Of a DNA stretch of 64,000 bases, positions 22,751 to 31,617 are shown one piece after another (positions within the stretch are counted from its first letter, which is position 1; the number at the start of each line of letters is the position of its first letter). The position numbers and the translations under genes are program-made. Location: assembly GCF_026626705.1 (NCBI RefSeq), contig NZ_JAPNKC010000001.1, forward strand, positions 6,094,001-6,158,000, in the 5' to 3' direction. Origin of the DNA: Pyxidicoccus sp. MSG2. GTDB taxonomy: Bacteria; Myxococcota; Myxococcia; Myxococcales; Myxococcaceae. Under the pieces are notes generated by a model, which saw only the letters and a list, made by a program, of their open reading frames with translations, ran no database searches and was not told the origin of the DNA.

Positions 22751-24604
22751 CTACACGCGGATGGGCGGCTCGATGAGCACCGGCGCCGTGGCCTTCGGGT
22801 CATCCGGGTCGAAGGCGGGCGCGTAGGGGCCCGCGTGTGTCGCCTTCCACTCGCGCGGCACGCGCTCCACGCCCACCGGGTACACCATGAGGTGCCCGTC
22901 CTCGTTGATGTGCAGGCGTAGGAAGTTCTTCCAGTCCGGCAGCGCCAGCGAGATGAACGCCTCGTTGGAGTGGGCCCCGAAGAAGTTGACGCTCAGCCAC
23001 AGGTACAGCCCCATGACGAACGGGCCCACCAGGAAGCCGAACAGGAAGGTGAAGCCCGAGGACAGCAGGAACTTGCCCGCCAGGTGCGCCCAGCCGTCCG
23101 CGCAGTTGAGCCCGTCCGCCGTCAGGTCCGGACAGACGCCCAGACAGCTCACCGTGAAGTACGTGGCCGCCCATGCCGTGAAGAACGCGCCGAGGATGTG
23201 GCCCAGCCCGTGGAGCGTCCCCGCCAGCGTCCGCCACTTCCCGAAGTGCGGGTCCGCGAAGCCGATGAGCCCGCCGATGGTGCCCAGCCCCAGCACCAGA
23301 GTCCATGGCCGGCTCACCATGCTGTTGGCCACCGCCATCACCACCTTCGGCAATTGCGTCAGCCCCAGCGAGCCCACCTCCGCGTACGCCGCGAGCGCGA
23401 GCAACAGGTAGAGCGCCCCCGTTATCAACCCGAAGAGCGGGCTGTAGCGGATGAGCAGCAGGTTCTTTCGCGCCAGCTTCCGCGACGTGCGCTCGTCCGG
23501 GAAGCTCTTCTGGAGTGTGTAGCCGTCTCGCAGCACGTGCGCCGCCGGAGCGTGCGTGGGGTGCAGGAAGGCGCCGCCTCCGCCCGCCGTGATTTTCTGC
23601 CGGCCCGCGGCGTCCTCGTGCCGGCGGTAGTGGTGCAAATCGCCCGCGAGGAAGACGCTGATGCGCCGGCCCAGCACCTTCTCCTGGAGGTACTCCAGGT
23701 TGTTCTCCAGGTAGCTGCCCTTGCGCCGCGCGGCCGCCGCGAGAATCCACGCGGGCTCCGCGTTGCAGAGGATGACGCGGTCATCCGGCCCCATGTGCTG
23801 GGCCACCTCGCGGAAGTACTCCACCTGGGGCACGTCGATGTCGCTGTTGAGCTGCACGTCCGTGCCGATGAGCCACCAGCGGTGCGGCAGCTTCAGCGCG
23901 AAGTAGCTGCGGCTCTGCCGCGTGCGCCGGCCCGCAATCCACCGGTTCGCGCAGAACAGCCGCATGAAGGCGGACAGGCCGTCGTACCAGTCGTGGTTGC
24001 CCGGAATGACGAACAGGTCCGGGTTGGGCGCCTGCGTGCGGCGCATGGCCGCCTCGTAGGGCTGCACCAGTCGCTCCTCGTACACCTCGCGGCTGGCCCC
24101 CGGGTACACGCCGTCCCCGCCGAACACGAGCACCCGCCCGCGCTTCGTCTCGTAGGGCTCACCCCGCGAGATGCCGCGCACGGGCAGCGTCAGCCGGGGC
24201 AGCGCGAGCAGCCGGGCCACGGTGTACGTGGAGTTCCACCCGTCCCCCGTGTCCGCCACGTAGTCGAGCCAGAAGTCGCCCTCGGGAAGCGCCTCCTGCG
24301 AGTAGTCGAAGTAGGGCGCCTGCGGCCGCACCACGGCCTCGATGAGGCGGTGGTCCGCTCGCGCGCCGAACACCGCCGCCACCAGCGCGTCCAGGCCCGT
24401 GCGCAGCAACTGCGCCGGGTGCAGCCAGCGCACCATGTCCGCGCGCTGGCGCGGATGCGTGGCCATGCCGCTGTCGGAGATGGGCAGTCCTTCGCGCGGC
24501 GACACCGGCTGCAGGCGCTCGGCGACGGGGAGGGCGGGTGAGGAGCCGGTGGGCTCGTCCGCGCGCGCGGCCGCCGTGTTCCGCTCACCGGCCATGGGGG
24601 GCAT
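22751..24604 (-). CDS. membrane-anchored metallophosphoesterase
   Basis: 617 residues. The calcineurin-like phosphoesterase blocks are VADTGDGWNST, GGDGVYPGA, GNHDWYDG and GDLHHYRRH (residues about 115-330). The C-terminal half has four membrane segments (for example LITGALYLLLALAAYAEVG and FLFGFLVGPFVMGLYLWLSV). The catalytic domain should lie on one side of the membrane as a phosphodiesterase or phosphomonoesterase; the substrate is unknown. The start overlaps the 3' end of the cupin gene by 20 bases (or 11 from the inner ATG at 24595), so the pair forms an operon. Confidence 0.85.
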   Translation of the reverse strand: MPPMAGERNTAAARADEPTGSSPALPVAERLQPVSPREGLPISDSGMATHPRQRADMVRWLHPAQLLRTGLDALVAAVFGARADHRLIEAVVRPQAPYFDYSQEALPEGDFWLDYVADTGDGWNSTYTVARLLALPRLTLPVRGISRGEPYETKRGRVLVFGGDGVYPGASREVYEERLVQPYEAAMRRTQAPNPDLFVIPGNHDWYDGLSAFMRLFCANRWIAGRRTRQSRSYFALKLPHRWWLIGTDVQLNSDIDVPQVEYFREVAQHMGPDDRVILCNAEPAWILAAAARRKGSYLENNLEYLQEKVLGRRISVFLAGDLHHYRRHEDAAGRQKITAGGGGAFLHPTHAPAAHVLRDGYTLQKSFPDERTSRKLARKNLLLIRYSPLFGLITGALYLLLALAAYAEVGSLGLTQLPKVVMAVANSMVSRPWTLVLGLGTIGGLIGFADPHFGKWRTLAGTLHGLGHILGAFFTAWAATYFTVSCLGVCPDLTADGLNCADGWAHLAGKFLLSSGFTFLFGFLVGPFVMGLYLWLSVNFFGAHSNEAFISLALPDWKNFLRLHINEDGHLMVYPVGVERVPREWKATHAGPYAPAFDPDDPKATAPVLIEPPIRV

Positions 24605-25274
24605 TCTCCCGGGGGCCCTGCGTGAAGCGCTGCTCGGGGCCGGGGCCGGCGTATACCTGCACGGCCTTGAACGTCGGGCCCGGCGACACGCGCGCCGAGT
24701 GCTTCGCTCCCGCGGGGATGTAGACGGCGTCTCCCTTGCCGACGCGCAGCTTCTCTCCGGAGACGGTCATTTCCGCCGTGCCTTCCTCGATGTAGAGAAT
24801 CTCGGCGCTCGAATCGTGGATGTGCTCGGGCACCTCCGCGCCGGGCTGCAACTCCAGCAGCGTGACGGACGCGGCGGTGGCGCCGGTGGACGGGTTGAGG
24901 AGCAGCGTCGCGCGGCCCTTGCCCCCGGCGATGACGTGGCGCGGGGCCTCCGAGGTGGGCACGCGGTAGCGCACGGTGGGCGTGGCGGGGTTCGCGGGTG
25001 CGGGGGCCGACGACGTGGCGGTTGCGCTCGTGGGGGCTGACACGGGCCCGCGTGGGCTCGCGGGTGCGGCCGCCGTGGTGGGCGCTGCCGTGGGCGCGGA
25101 AGCCGTGGCCGGCTGGGGCACCTGCGCGAGGGGCTTCACGGCGGCGGGGGCCGGCTGGGGCGCTGGTGCGGCGGGATTCGCGGACACGGGCGCCGGCTCG
25201 CGGGCCCAGGACAGCGCGGCGGTGCCGGTGACGGCGAGCACGGGAATCAGGAGGCGGGAGCGCATGACCCCCAT
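24585..25274 (-). CDS. exported cupin-domain protein
   Basis: 229 residues: signal peptide (LLIPVLAVTGTAALSWA), a Pro/Ala/Thr linker of about 80 residues, then a single cupin (about 115-220) with PEHIHDSSAEILYIEEGTAEM and GDAVYIPAGAKHSARV, which hold the usual His/Glu metal ligands. It should be a periplasmic or surface protein binding a metal or small ligand. An ATG at 25265 would shorten it by three residues. It is upstream of, and overlaps, the metallophosphoesterase gene. Confidence 0.82.
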   Translation of the reverse strand: MGVMRSRLLIPVLAVTGTAALSWAREPAPVSANPAAPAPQPAPAAVKPLAQVPQPATASAPTAAPTTAAAPASPRGPVSAPTSATATSSAPAPANPATPTVRYRVPTSEAPRHVIAGGKGRATLLLNPSTGATAASVTLLELQPGAEVPEHIHDSSAEILYIEEGTAEMTVSGEKLRVGKGDAVYIPAGAKHSARVSPGPTFKAVQVYAGPGPEQRFTQGPRENAPHGR

Positions 25275-25363
25275 GAATTACCACGGCGGTGCCACTTGTC
25301 TGGAGGGCAGGCAGGCGCGGTTCGCCGTTCCCTGGACGCCCGGCCTGGGGCACCCTGGCCGGC

Positions 25364-25825
25364 ATGTCGCACTCCCCCCTCGAGGATTTCCCCGTGGTCG
25401 TCCCCTTCACGCTCCACTGGAGCGAGATGGACGCCTTCGGCCACGTCAACAACGCCCGCACCTTCACCTGGTTCGAGACCTCCCGCATCGCCTACTTCGC
25501 CCGCGTCGGCCTCACCAGCACCTCGGGCGCGGGGGAGGACAGGACGCCGGGCGGCATCGGCCCCATCCTCGCGGCGACGAATGCGGAGTACCTCCGCCCC
25601 GTCGTCTTCCCCGCGCGCCTGCTGGCCGGCACCCGCGTGAGCCGCATCGGCAGCTCGTCCATCACGATTGAACACGCGGTGGCGGGCGAGGAGGACGGCA
25701 TCCTCTACACCCGGGGCGGCTGCGTCATCGTCACCCTGAAGTACGGCACCCACGAGAAGGTCCCCGTCCCGGCGCCCATCCGCGCCGCCATCGAGGCGCT
25801 CGAGGGGCGCTCCTTCGGGCCGTGA
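25364..25825 (+). CDS. acyl-CoA thioesterase (4HBT hotdog fold)
   Basis: 153 residues. LHWSEMDAFGHVNNARTFTWFETSRIAYFARVGL is the 4-hydroxybenzoyl-CoA thioesterase signature with the active-site Asp in the MDAFGHVNN block. The remaining strands (LRPVVFPARLLAGTRVSRIGSSSITIEH) complete a single hotdog domain. It hydrolyses an acyl-CoA thioester; chain-length preference is unknown. The ATG at 25364 gives family length. Confidence 0.88.
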   Translation: MSHSPLEDFPVVVPFTLHWSEMDAFGHVNNARTFTWFETSRIAYFARVGLTSTSGAGEDRTPGGIGPILAATNAEYLRPVVFPARLLAGTRVSRIGSSSITIEHAVAGEEDGILYTRGGCVIVTLKYGTHEKVPVPAPIRAAIEALEGRSFGP

Positions 25826-25903
25826 CGTCCACGGTCCACCGCGTGACGCCTGTGCGTACGAGGGCAGGTGCGCGCCCGGTCATGAGTGGTAGGACACGCC
25901 GCA

Positions 25904-26674
25904 ATGAGTGACGCGGTGCTGGGGTTCTACGAGGGGCTGGCGGAGGAGTACCACCTGCTCTTCGCCAACTGGGCGCAGTCGGTGGAGCGGCAGGGCGCCG
26001 CGCTGGATGCCCTGCTGCGCCGCTGCGGCGCGCCTCCCCCCCGCCGCGTGCTGGACTGCGCGTGTGGCATCGGCACCCAGGCGCTGGGACTGGCGGCTCG
26101 CGGCTACAACGTCCACGCCACCGACTTGAGCCCCGCCGCCGTGGCCCGCGCCGAGCGCGAGGCCCGCGCCATGAATGTCACCCTCACCACCGGCGTGGCG
26201 GACATGCGCACGCTGGACACGCAGGTGGCAGGCCTCTTCCCCGTGGTGCTCGCCTTCGACAACGCGGTGCCGCACCTGCTGACGGACGAGGACCTCGACG
26301 CGGCCGCGCGCGCCATGGCGGCGAAGCTGACCCCCGGAGGACTGCTGGCGCTGAGCATCCGCGACTACGACACGCTGGTGGCGCAGCAGCCGCGCTTCAC
26401 CTCGGAGCGCGTGCTCGATGCCCCCGAGGGACGCCGCATCCTCTTCCAGCTCTGGGACTGGTCCGCCGACGGCCGGATGTACACGGTGCACCAGTTCATC
26501 CTGCGCCCCGAGGGCAGCGGCTGGCAGACCACCGAGCACACCGGCGTGTACCGCGCCCTCCACCGCGTGGAGTTGGAGCGGGCCCTGACGCGGGCCGGCC
26601 TCATGGACACGCGGTGGTACCTGCCCGAGGAGACGGGCTTCTACCAGCCCATCCTCACCGCCCGGAGGCCGTGA
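25904..26674 (+). CDS. class I SAM-dependent methyltransferase
   Basis: 256 residues. Motif I is RRVLDCACGIGTQALGLAARG (about 48-68), followed by VHATDLSPAAVARAERE and VVLAFDNAVPHLLT. These fit a Rossmann-type methyltransferase acting on a small molecule, possibly glycine/sarcosine-type or unknown. The 3' end overlaps the convergent HxlR gene by 20 bp. An upstream in-frame start at 25886 is less likely. Confidence 0.85.
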   Translation: MSDAVLGFYEGLAEEYHLLFANWAQSVERQGAALDALLRRCGAPPPRRVLDCACGIGTQALGLAARGYNVHATDLSPAAVARAEREARAMNVTLTTGVADMRTLDTQVAGLFPVVLAFDNAVPHLLTDEDLDAAARAMAAKLTPGGLLALSIRDYDTLVAQQPRFTSERVLDAPEGRRILFQLWDWSADGRMYTVHQFILRPEGSGWQTTEHTGVYRALHRVELERALTRAGLMDTRWYLPEETGFYQPILTARRP

Positions 26675-27119
26675 CCCGGCGGGCCCTGGGCTCGCTGGCG
26701 TTCTTGCGGGGAGTCTTCGCCTGCCGGGCCCGCGCCTCGAGGATGCGGGGCAGGCTCTCCTCAATCCAGTCGGTCAGCGCCTCGACGTGTCCGGCGACCT
26801 CCTCGCCCAGGGGCGTGAGGGTGTAGTCCACGTGCGGCGGAATCACCGGGTGGACCTCGCGCAGCACGAAGCCGTCCTCCTCCAGCGCATGCAGCGTCTG
26901 GGCGAGCATCTTCTCGCTCACCCCGGACACCTTCCGCCGCAGCTCGCTGAAGCGGTGCGTGCCGTCCACCAGGGCGACCAGCACCAGCACGCCCCAGCGA
27001 CTGGTGACGTGCTCCAGGACGCCACGGGAAGGGCAGTCCGCCGCGTGCACGTCGCCATGCTGCTCCGCCAGCTTCGTCATCATCCGGCTCAGGTGCCGGG
27101 GCCCCTTCGTCGTCGCCAT
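26655..27119 (-). CDS. HxlR-family transcriptional regulator
   Basis: 154 residues. The winged helix is classic HxlR: CPSRGVLEHVTSRWGVLVLVALVDGTHRFSELRRKVSGVSEKMLAQTLHALEEDGFVLR (about 29-87), including the conserved Cys near the N-terminus that in YodB/HypR-type members senses quinones and electrophiles. It is divergent from qorB, the same gene pair as ytfH-ytfG in Escherichia coli. It probably represses qorB through the palindromes in the 101-bp gap and is inactivated by reactive electrophiles. Confidence 0.9.
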   Translation of the reverse strand: MATTKGPRHLSRMMTKLAEQHGDVHAADCPSRGVLEHVTSRWGVLVLVALVDGTHRFSELRRKVSGVSEKMLAQTLHALEEDGFVLREVHPVIPPHVDYTLTPLGEEVAGHVEALTDWIEESLPRILEARARQAKTPRKNASEPRARRVTASGR

Positions 27120-27126
27120 GCCAGTA

Positions 27127-27164
27127 ACTTACCTCAAGGTAGGTACTTACGAATAGTTAGTACC
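27127..27164. promoter_or_regulatory. overlapping palindromes in the HxlR-qorB gap
   Basis: ACTTACCT-CA-AGGTAGGT (27127-27144) and GGTACTTAC-GAATA-GTTAGTACC (27142-27164) are each inverted repeats with one mismatch, and they overlap. The second contains TACT...AGTA half-sites, like operators described for YodB-type HxlR proteins. They are the obvious binding sites for the adjacent regulator. Confidence 0.6.
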
Positions 27165-27220
27165 GCCGTTACGGTGAGTCTCGCGATTCAACGAAGTGCT
27201 CACGCCAGGAGATTCACCCC

Positions 27221-28075
27221 ATGATTCTCGTCACCGCCGCCACCGGGAAGCTCGGTCGTCTCGTCGTCGAGGAGCTGCTCAAGAAGGTCCCCGCCAGCCA
27301 GGTCGCCGTCGCTGTGCGCAACCCCGCGAAGGCAGGGGATTTCGCCGCGCGCGGCGTGCAGGTACGACAGGCGGACTACAGCCGGCCGGAGACGCTCGGG
27401 CCGGCGCTGGCCGGGGTGGAGAAGGTGCTGCTCATCTCCTCCAACGAAGTGGGTCAGCGGGCCGCGCAGCATCAGGCGGTGATTGCCGCGGCGAAGAAGG
27501 CCGGAGTCCGGCTGCTGGCCTACACGAGCATCCTGCACGCGGACAGCACGCGCATGGCGCTGGCCGGAGAGCACAAGGCCACCGAGGAGGCCATTCGCGC
27601 CTCGGGCCTGCCCTTCGTGTTCCTGCGCAATGGCTGGTACTTCGAGAACTACACCGAGAACCTAGGGCCCGCGCTGGCGCACGGCGCGCTCGTGGGCAGC
27701 GCAGGCGAGGGGCGTGTCGCGGCGGCCACCCGGGCGGACTACGCGGCGGCCGCGGCGGCGGTGCTGACCACGCCGGGGCAGGAGAACAAGGTGTACGAGC
27801 TGGCGGGTGACGTCCCGTTCACCATGGCCGAGCTCGCCGCCGAGGTGTCTCGCAAGGCGGGCAAGCCCATTGCCTACAACAACCTGCCGGCGCAGCAGTA
27901 CCAGGGAGTGCTCACGGGAGCCGGCGTGCCGGGGCCGTTCGCGGAGATTCTGGCGGACTCCGACGTCGGCGCCTCTCGCGGCGAGCTGAATGACAGCTCC
28001 GGTGATTTGCGCCGCCTCATCGGCCGGCCGACGACGTCGCTCGCGGACGCGGTGGCGGTGGCGTTCAAGCGCTGA
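27221..28075 (+). CDS. qorB: NAD(P)H:quinone oxidoreductase 2 (QorB/YtfG-like)
   Basis: 284 residues. The Rossmann start MILVTAATGKLGRLVVEELL is followed by VAVRNPAKA, GVQVRQADYSRPETL, VEKVLLISSNEVGQR, LLAYTSILHADS, FLRNGWYFENYTENL and ADSDVGASRGEL, which align by eye block for block with E. coli YtfG (QOR2). It reduces quinones with NADPH as part of electrophile defence. Regulation by the divergent HxlR protein is likely. A stem-loop lies after the stop. Confidence 0.92.
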   Translation: MILVTAATGKLGRLVVEELLKKVPASQVAVAVRNPAKAGDFAARGVQVRQADYSRPETLGPALAGVEKVLLISSNEVGQRAAQHQAVIAAAKKAGVRLLAYTSILHADSTRMALAGEHKATEEAIRASGLPFVFLRNGWYFENYTENLGPALAHGALVGSAGEGRVAAATRADYAAAAAAVLTTPGQENKVYELAGDVPFTMAELAAEVSRKAGKPIAYNNLPAQQYQGVLTGAGVPGPFAEILADSDVGASRGELNDSSGDLRRLIGRPTTSLADAVAVAFKR

Positions 28076-28120
28076 GGCTCCATCACGGCGGCTCATCGGG
28101 CGGCCCGTATCGCAGCCCGT

Positions 28121-28162
28121 GGCGAGCCTCCGCGCCGTGGAGTTCGAGCGCCGAGGCTCGCC
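28121..28162. terminator. stem-loop between convergent genes
   Basis: GGCGAGCCTC (28121-28130) and GAGGCTCGCC (28153-28162) are exact inverted copies with a 22-base loop. It lies between the qorB stop and the end of the convergent 28244 gene, so it may end both transcripts. No U-tract. Confidence 0.5.
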
Positions 28163-28243
28163 AACGTATCGGGCCCCTGTCTCGCATGTTCACGTGCGGA
28201 GAGGGGGGGTCCCCACGGAGGTTCACCCGGCGCACGCCTCGAG

Positions 28244-28987
28244 TCAGCCGGTGTGCTTCGCGGACTGCATCCGGGCCGCCCGGGCGGAGGCCGCCGCGAG
28301 GAAGGCCTGGACGAGCGGATGGGGCTGGCCCGTGCTCGCGCTGAGCTCGGGCTGGAACAGCGTGGCGAGGAAGAAGGGGTGCTCCGCGAGCTCCACCACG
28401 CGCACGGAGCCCTCTTCGTCCTCGCCGGTGATTTTCAACGGCGCGCCGTCGAGCACGTGCCGGTAGCTCGCATTCAGCCCGTAGTTGCAGTGGTAGGACT
28501 CGGTGGACTCGGTGCGGCCGAAGGCCCGGGCCGCGTGGGAGCCCGCCGTCAGCGTCACCTTGCCCCGCGTGCCCACCAGCGAGCAGGAGAGGGCGCCGAC
28601 CAGCGGCAGGGCCGCGTCCGGATTGGACTCGGCATGGTCCGCCTCGCGCAGTCCGAGCACGTGGCGCGCGAACTCGATGAGCGCGTGCTGGAAGCCGCCG
28701 CAGGTGCCGAGGAACGGGATGCCCTGCTCGCGCGCCACGCGAATCGCCGCGAGCGCGCCGTCCATGCTCTCGTAGGGGCTGCCGGGCACGCACCAGATTC
28801 CGGCGAACGGGGTGAGCGTGTCCTCGCGCACTCCGTCCAGCTGGCGCGTGCTCAACCAGGTCAGCTCGGGGGCCGACACACCGACTGCCCGGCTCGCGAG
28901 CTCCAGGGCCACGGGGATGGCACCATGCGCGCGCACGGTGGGACTGCGGTCTCCCACGAGACCGATACGGACGACGGGGTGGCTCAC
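28244..28987 (-). CDS. CTP-synthase C-terminal-like glutamine amidotransferase-fold protein
   Basis: 247 residues with the class I glutamine amidotransferase layout of the CTP synthase C-terminal domain: FAGIWCVPGSPYESMDGALAAIR, the nucleophile-elbow Cys in FLGTCGGFQH, and the C-terminal block ATLFQPELSAS. In active enzymes that last block has a His (FHPE); here it is Gln, confirmed by the CAG codon. No ammonia-ligase (synthetase) domain is fused. This matches the 'CTP synthase C-terminal region-related' family, probably not a glutaminase. The GTG start at 28987 has a strong GGAGGAG. Confidence 0.8.
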   Translation of the reverse strand: MSHPVVRIGLVGDRSPTVRAHGAIPVALELASRAVGVSAPELTWLSTRQLDGVREDTLTPFAGIWCVPGSPYESMDGALAAIRVAREQGIPFLGTCGGFQHALIEFARHVLGLREADHAESNPDAALPLVGALSCSLVGTRGKVTLTAGSHAARAFGRTESTESYHCNYGLNASYRHVLDGAPLKITGEDEEGSVRVVELAEHPFFLATLFQPELSASTGQPHPLVQAFLAAASARAARMQSAKHTG

Positions 28988-29090
28988 GGCTCCTCCTGAC
29001 GGTTCGACCGCTCCGGGTACGCGACAGCAGCGCGAGCGGGATGCGCCAGGGAGTTCGCGGATACCAGCCCGGCCTTCGTGCGGCAAGGAC

Positions 29091-30245
29091 TCAGTGCCGC
29101 GCGTCCATGAGCCTCGACCACAGCTCCTCGTCGAAGTCGGAGAGCGTCTCCGCCGTGCGGGTGCCGGCCTGCGCTCCCAGCCGCGTCACCACGAGGCGCA
29201 GCGAGCGGCTCACGTAGACCTTCTGGTCGTCCTTGCCCAGGCCCGCGAACACGTCCTGCGGCGCGCTGGGGATGAGCGGGCCGTCGATGCGGGCGCTCCC
29301 GGGCGGTATCAGCGTGAAGGCCTGGCCGTTGAGCCAGAAGAGCTGGCCATAGGCGGGGTTGAGCGCCTGCGACGGGCGGGTCGCCGTGGCCAGGTACGCC
29401 GAGGGCGCGACCTGCGTCCCGTTCCACGCTCCGTCCGCCATCATCAGCAGTCCGAAGCGGGCGAAGTCTCGTGCGCTCATCGACAGGCCCCAGAGGGGAA
29501 GTCCCTGGCTGTCGGCCTGCGCGCGCGGCGCCCACTCGCTGTGCGTCGCGCCCAACGGCTGGAACAGCCAGGCCCGCGAGAGCGCGTCGATGCCCAGGCC
29601 GCTGCGCTTCTCGAGCACGAGCTGGAGCCGATGGTAGGCGTCGTTGTTGTACAGCCATGTCGTCCCGGGCGCCGCCTGCGCTTCGAGCGTCAGGCCCAGG
29701 CCGCTCGTCATGGTCAGCAGGTGCCTCACGGTGATGCGGGCTTCGGCCTCCGCGTCCGCGTTCGACCAGCCGGCGCCGAGCACGCCGGAGACGGTTTCGT
29801 CGAGCGTGAGGAGCTGCTTCTCCACCGCGATGCCGACCAGCACCGAGACGATGCTCTTCTGCGCGGAGGCGATGTCGCGCATGAAGTTCGGGCCCACCGC
29901 CCAGTAGCGCTCCGCGAGGATTCGACCGTCCTGCAGGATGACGAGCGAGCGGGTGTTGCGAGAGCCCGCGAAGTCGAGCGCCGCGTTCAGCTTCGCCACG
30001 TCCCAGCCCGCGCTGGCCGGGTCCACCGTCGGCCAGCTCGCGTCGTCCCCGGGGAAGATGAGCACCTGCGTCGCGCCCGCGTCCGTGCCGGCATCCACTC
30101 CGGCATCCAGGGAGGCATTCACGCCGGCGTCCGCGGGGACCTCCTCGCCGGCATCCGGAGTCGCGTCCGGGGCTTCGTCCGGTGTGGCGGCTGCGCACGC
30201 ACACGCGACGCAGACGAGGGCCAGGAGCAGGGCACGCAGGAGCAT
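29091..30245 (-). CDS. serine hydrolase lipoprotein (beta-lactamase family)
   Basis: 384 residues. A lipoprotein-type signal (LLRALLLALVCVACAC) is followed by an Ala/Asp/Pro-rich spacer of about 50 residues. The hydrolase domain has SAQK (SxxK, about residue 126) and YNN (about 197) and a typical RHLLTMTSGLGL block. It belongs to the serine beta-lactamase-like hydrolases such as EstB/6-aminohexanoate dimer hydrolase. Longer frames run upstream toward the IS30 element, but the lipoprotein start is convincing. The promoter lies in the 108 bases before the IS30 left end. Confidence 0.83.
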   Translation of the reverse strand: MLLRALLLALVCVACACAAATPDEAPDATPDAGEEVPADAGVNASLDAGVDAGTDAGATQVLIFPGDDASWPTVDPASAGWDVAKLNAALDFAGSRNTRSLVILQDGRILAERYWAVGPNFMRDIASAQKSIVSVLVGIAVEKQLLTLDETVSGVLGAGWSNADAEAEARITVRHLLTMTSGLGLTLEAQAAPGTTWLYNNDAYHRLQLVLEKRSGLGIDALSRAWLFQPLGATHSEWAPRAQADSQGLPLWGLSMSARDFARFGLLMMADGAWNGTQVAPSAYLATATRPSQALNPAYGQLFWLNGQAFTLIPPGSARIDGPLIPSAPQDVFAGLGKDDQKVYVSRSLRLVVTRLGAQAGTRTAETLSDFDEELWSRLMDARH

Positions 30246-30353
30246 TCGAGCAGGAACCCATTCCGGCGGGGAAAGTTGCGGCCGGTGTTCGGCCCCGAGG
30301 TCAGTCATGGGGAGGGGGTTGGCATGAGGGGGGCCGGGACGGGGTCTGGGGCG

Positions 30354-30402
30354 TACTGTTCGGAAATGTCGGGGGTTTTGTGGCGCGGCGGTCTCAACCG
30401 GT
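30354..30402 (+). repeat. IS30 left inverted repeat
   Basis: 49 bp. The outer 20 bases and the inner GGCGGTCTCAACCGGT are identical to the right end; the middle is diverged. Confidence 0.85.
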
Positions 30403-30483
30403 GAACGCACCAGTCGGGATGCACGGCATAGCGGCGTGCATCCGGGGAGGTGTCCGGTGCAGAGGCGAGGCAAGCTCGGCAGG

Positions 30484-31617
30484 ATGAGTGCAGAGGACTG
30501 GCTGGCGGTGCGGCGCTCGGTAGCGGCCGGGCAGACGCTGGAGGCGGCAGCGCGGGCGGCTGGGGTGAGTGAGCGCACGCTGCAGCGGCTGCGCCCTGGG
30601 GCGGGCAGCATGATGCAGAGGGCCCACGTGCGTTCCGCTTTGCGGCTGTCGGTGCAGGAGCGCGAGGAAATCTCGCGGGGGCTGCGGGCGGGCGACTCGC
30701 TGCGTGCCATCGCGAGGCGCCTGGGCCGGGCGGCCTCCACGCTCAGCCGTGAAGTGGCCCGTACCGGTGGGCGCAAGCGCTACCGGGCGTGGCGCGGCGA
30801 GCGGGGCGCAACGCACCGGGCACGGCGTCCCAAGCACACGAAGCTGCAGGAGTACCCACGGCTGCGCCAGGAGGTGGAGCGGCGGCTGGAGGAGTGCTGG
30901 AGTCCTCAGCAGGTTGCCGCCAGTCTCAAGCGAGACTTCCCGCACTGCCCCGAGCTGCACGTGTCCCACGAAACCCTTTACCGCAGCCTCTACGTCCAGA
31001 CGCGCGGCGCCCTGCGCAAGGAGCTCACCGCGTGTCTGCGCACGGGCCGCACCCAGCGCCGGCCCCAGGGGCGCACGGACCTACGCGGCCAGTTGCCGGA
31101 CAAGCTGATGCTGAGCGCGCGTCCACCCGAAGTCGAAGACAGGGCCGTGCCAGGCCATTGGGAGGGTGACCTCATCCTCGGTAAGCAAGGCAAGTCCGCG
31201 GTGGGCACGCTGGTGGAGCGCCACAGCCGCTACGTCATGCTGCTGCACCTGCCCGAGGGCCGCACCGCGGGCCACGTGCGCCAGGCCCTCACCCACAAGA
31301 TTGGCCAGCTGCCTGACGCCCTGCGCCGCAGCCTCACCTGGGACCAGGGCAAGGAGATGTCCGAGCACGTGCGCTTCACCCTCGACACCGCCGTGCAAGT
31401 CTACTTCTGCGACCCGCACAGCCCCTGGCAGCGCGGCAGCAACGAGAACACCAACGGCCTGCTGCGCCAGTACATGCCCAAGGGCATGGACTTGAGCCAC
31501 CTCTGCGCGCAGCAACTCGATGCTATCGCCGCCCAACTCAACAGCCGCCCGCGCCAGACACTCGACTGGCACACCCCCGCCGAGGTATTCGCCCGAGCCG
31601 TTGCGATGACCGGTTGA
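30484..31617 (+). CDS. IS30-family transposase
   Basis: 377 residues. The N-terminal HTH modules (QTLEAAARAAGVSERTLQRL and DSLRAIARRLGRAASTLSREV) match the IS30 DNA-binding region. The integrase core keeps the DDE triad: Asp in HWEGDLILGK, Asp in LTWDQGKEM and Glu in GSNENTNGLLRQY. No frameshift or internal stop is visible, so it should be functional. The last codons lie in the right inverted repeat. A GTG at 30436 would add 16 residues. Confidence 0.93.
   Translation: MSAEDWLAVRRSVAAGQTLEAAARAAGVSERTLQRLRPGAGSMMQRAHVRSALRLSVQEREEISRGLRAGDSLRAIARRLGRAASTLSREVARTGGRKRYRAWRGERGATHRARRPKHTKLQEYPRLRQEVERRLEECWSPQQVAASLKRDFPHCPELHVSHETLYRSLYVQTRGALRKELTACLRTGRTQRRPQGRTDLRGQLPDKLMLSARPPEVEDRAVPGHWEGDLILGKQGKSAVGTLVERHSRYVMLLHLPEGRTAGHVRQALTHKIGQLPDALRRSLTWDQGKEMSEHVRFTLDTAVQVYFCDPHSPWQRGSNENTNGLLRQYMPKGMDLSHLCAQQLDAIAAQLNSRPRQTLDWHTPAEVFARAVAMTG

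Noticed and set aside
28244..28987. In-frame selenocysteine in the CTP-synthase-like protein
   Set aside because: The family is sometimes annotated as '(seleno)protein', but no internal TGA is present here.
30246..30776. N-terminal extension of the 29091-30245 hydrolase through the IS30 left end
   Set aside because: The open frame continues by chance; the lipoprotein signal at 30245 marks the true start.
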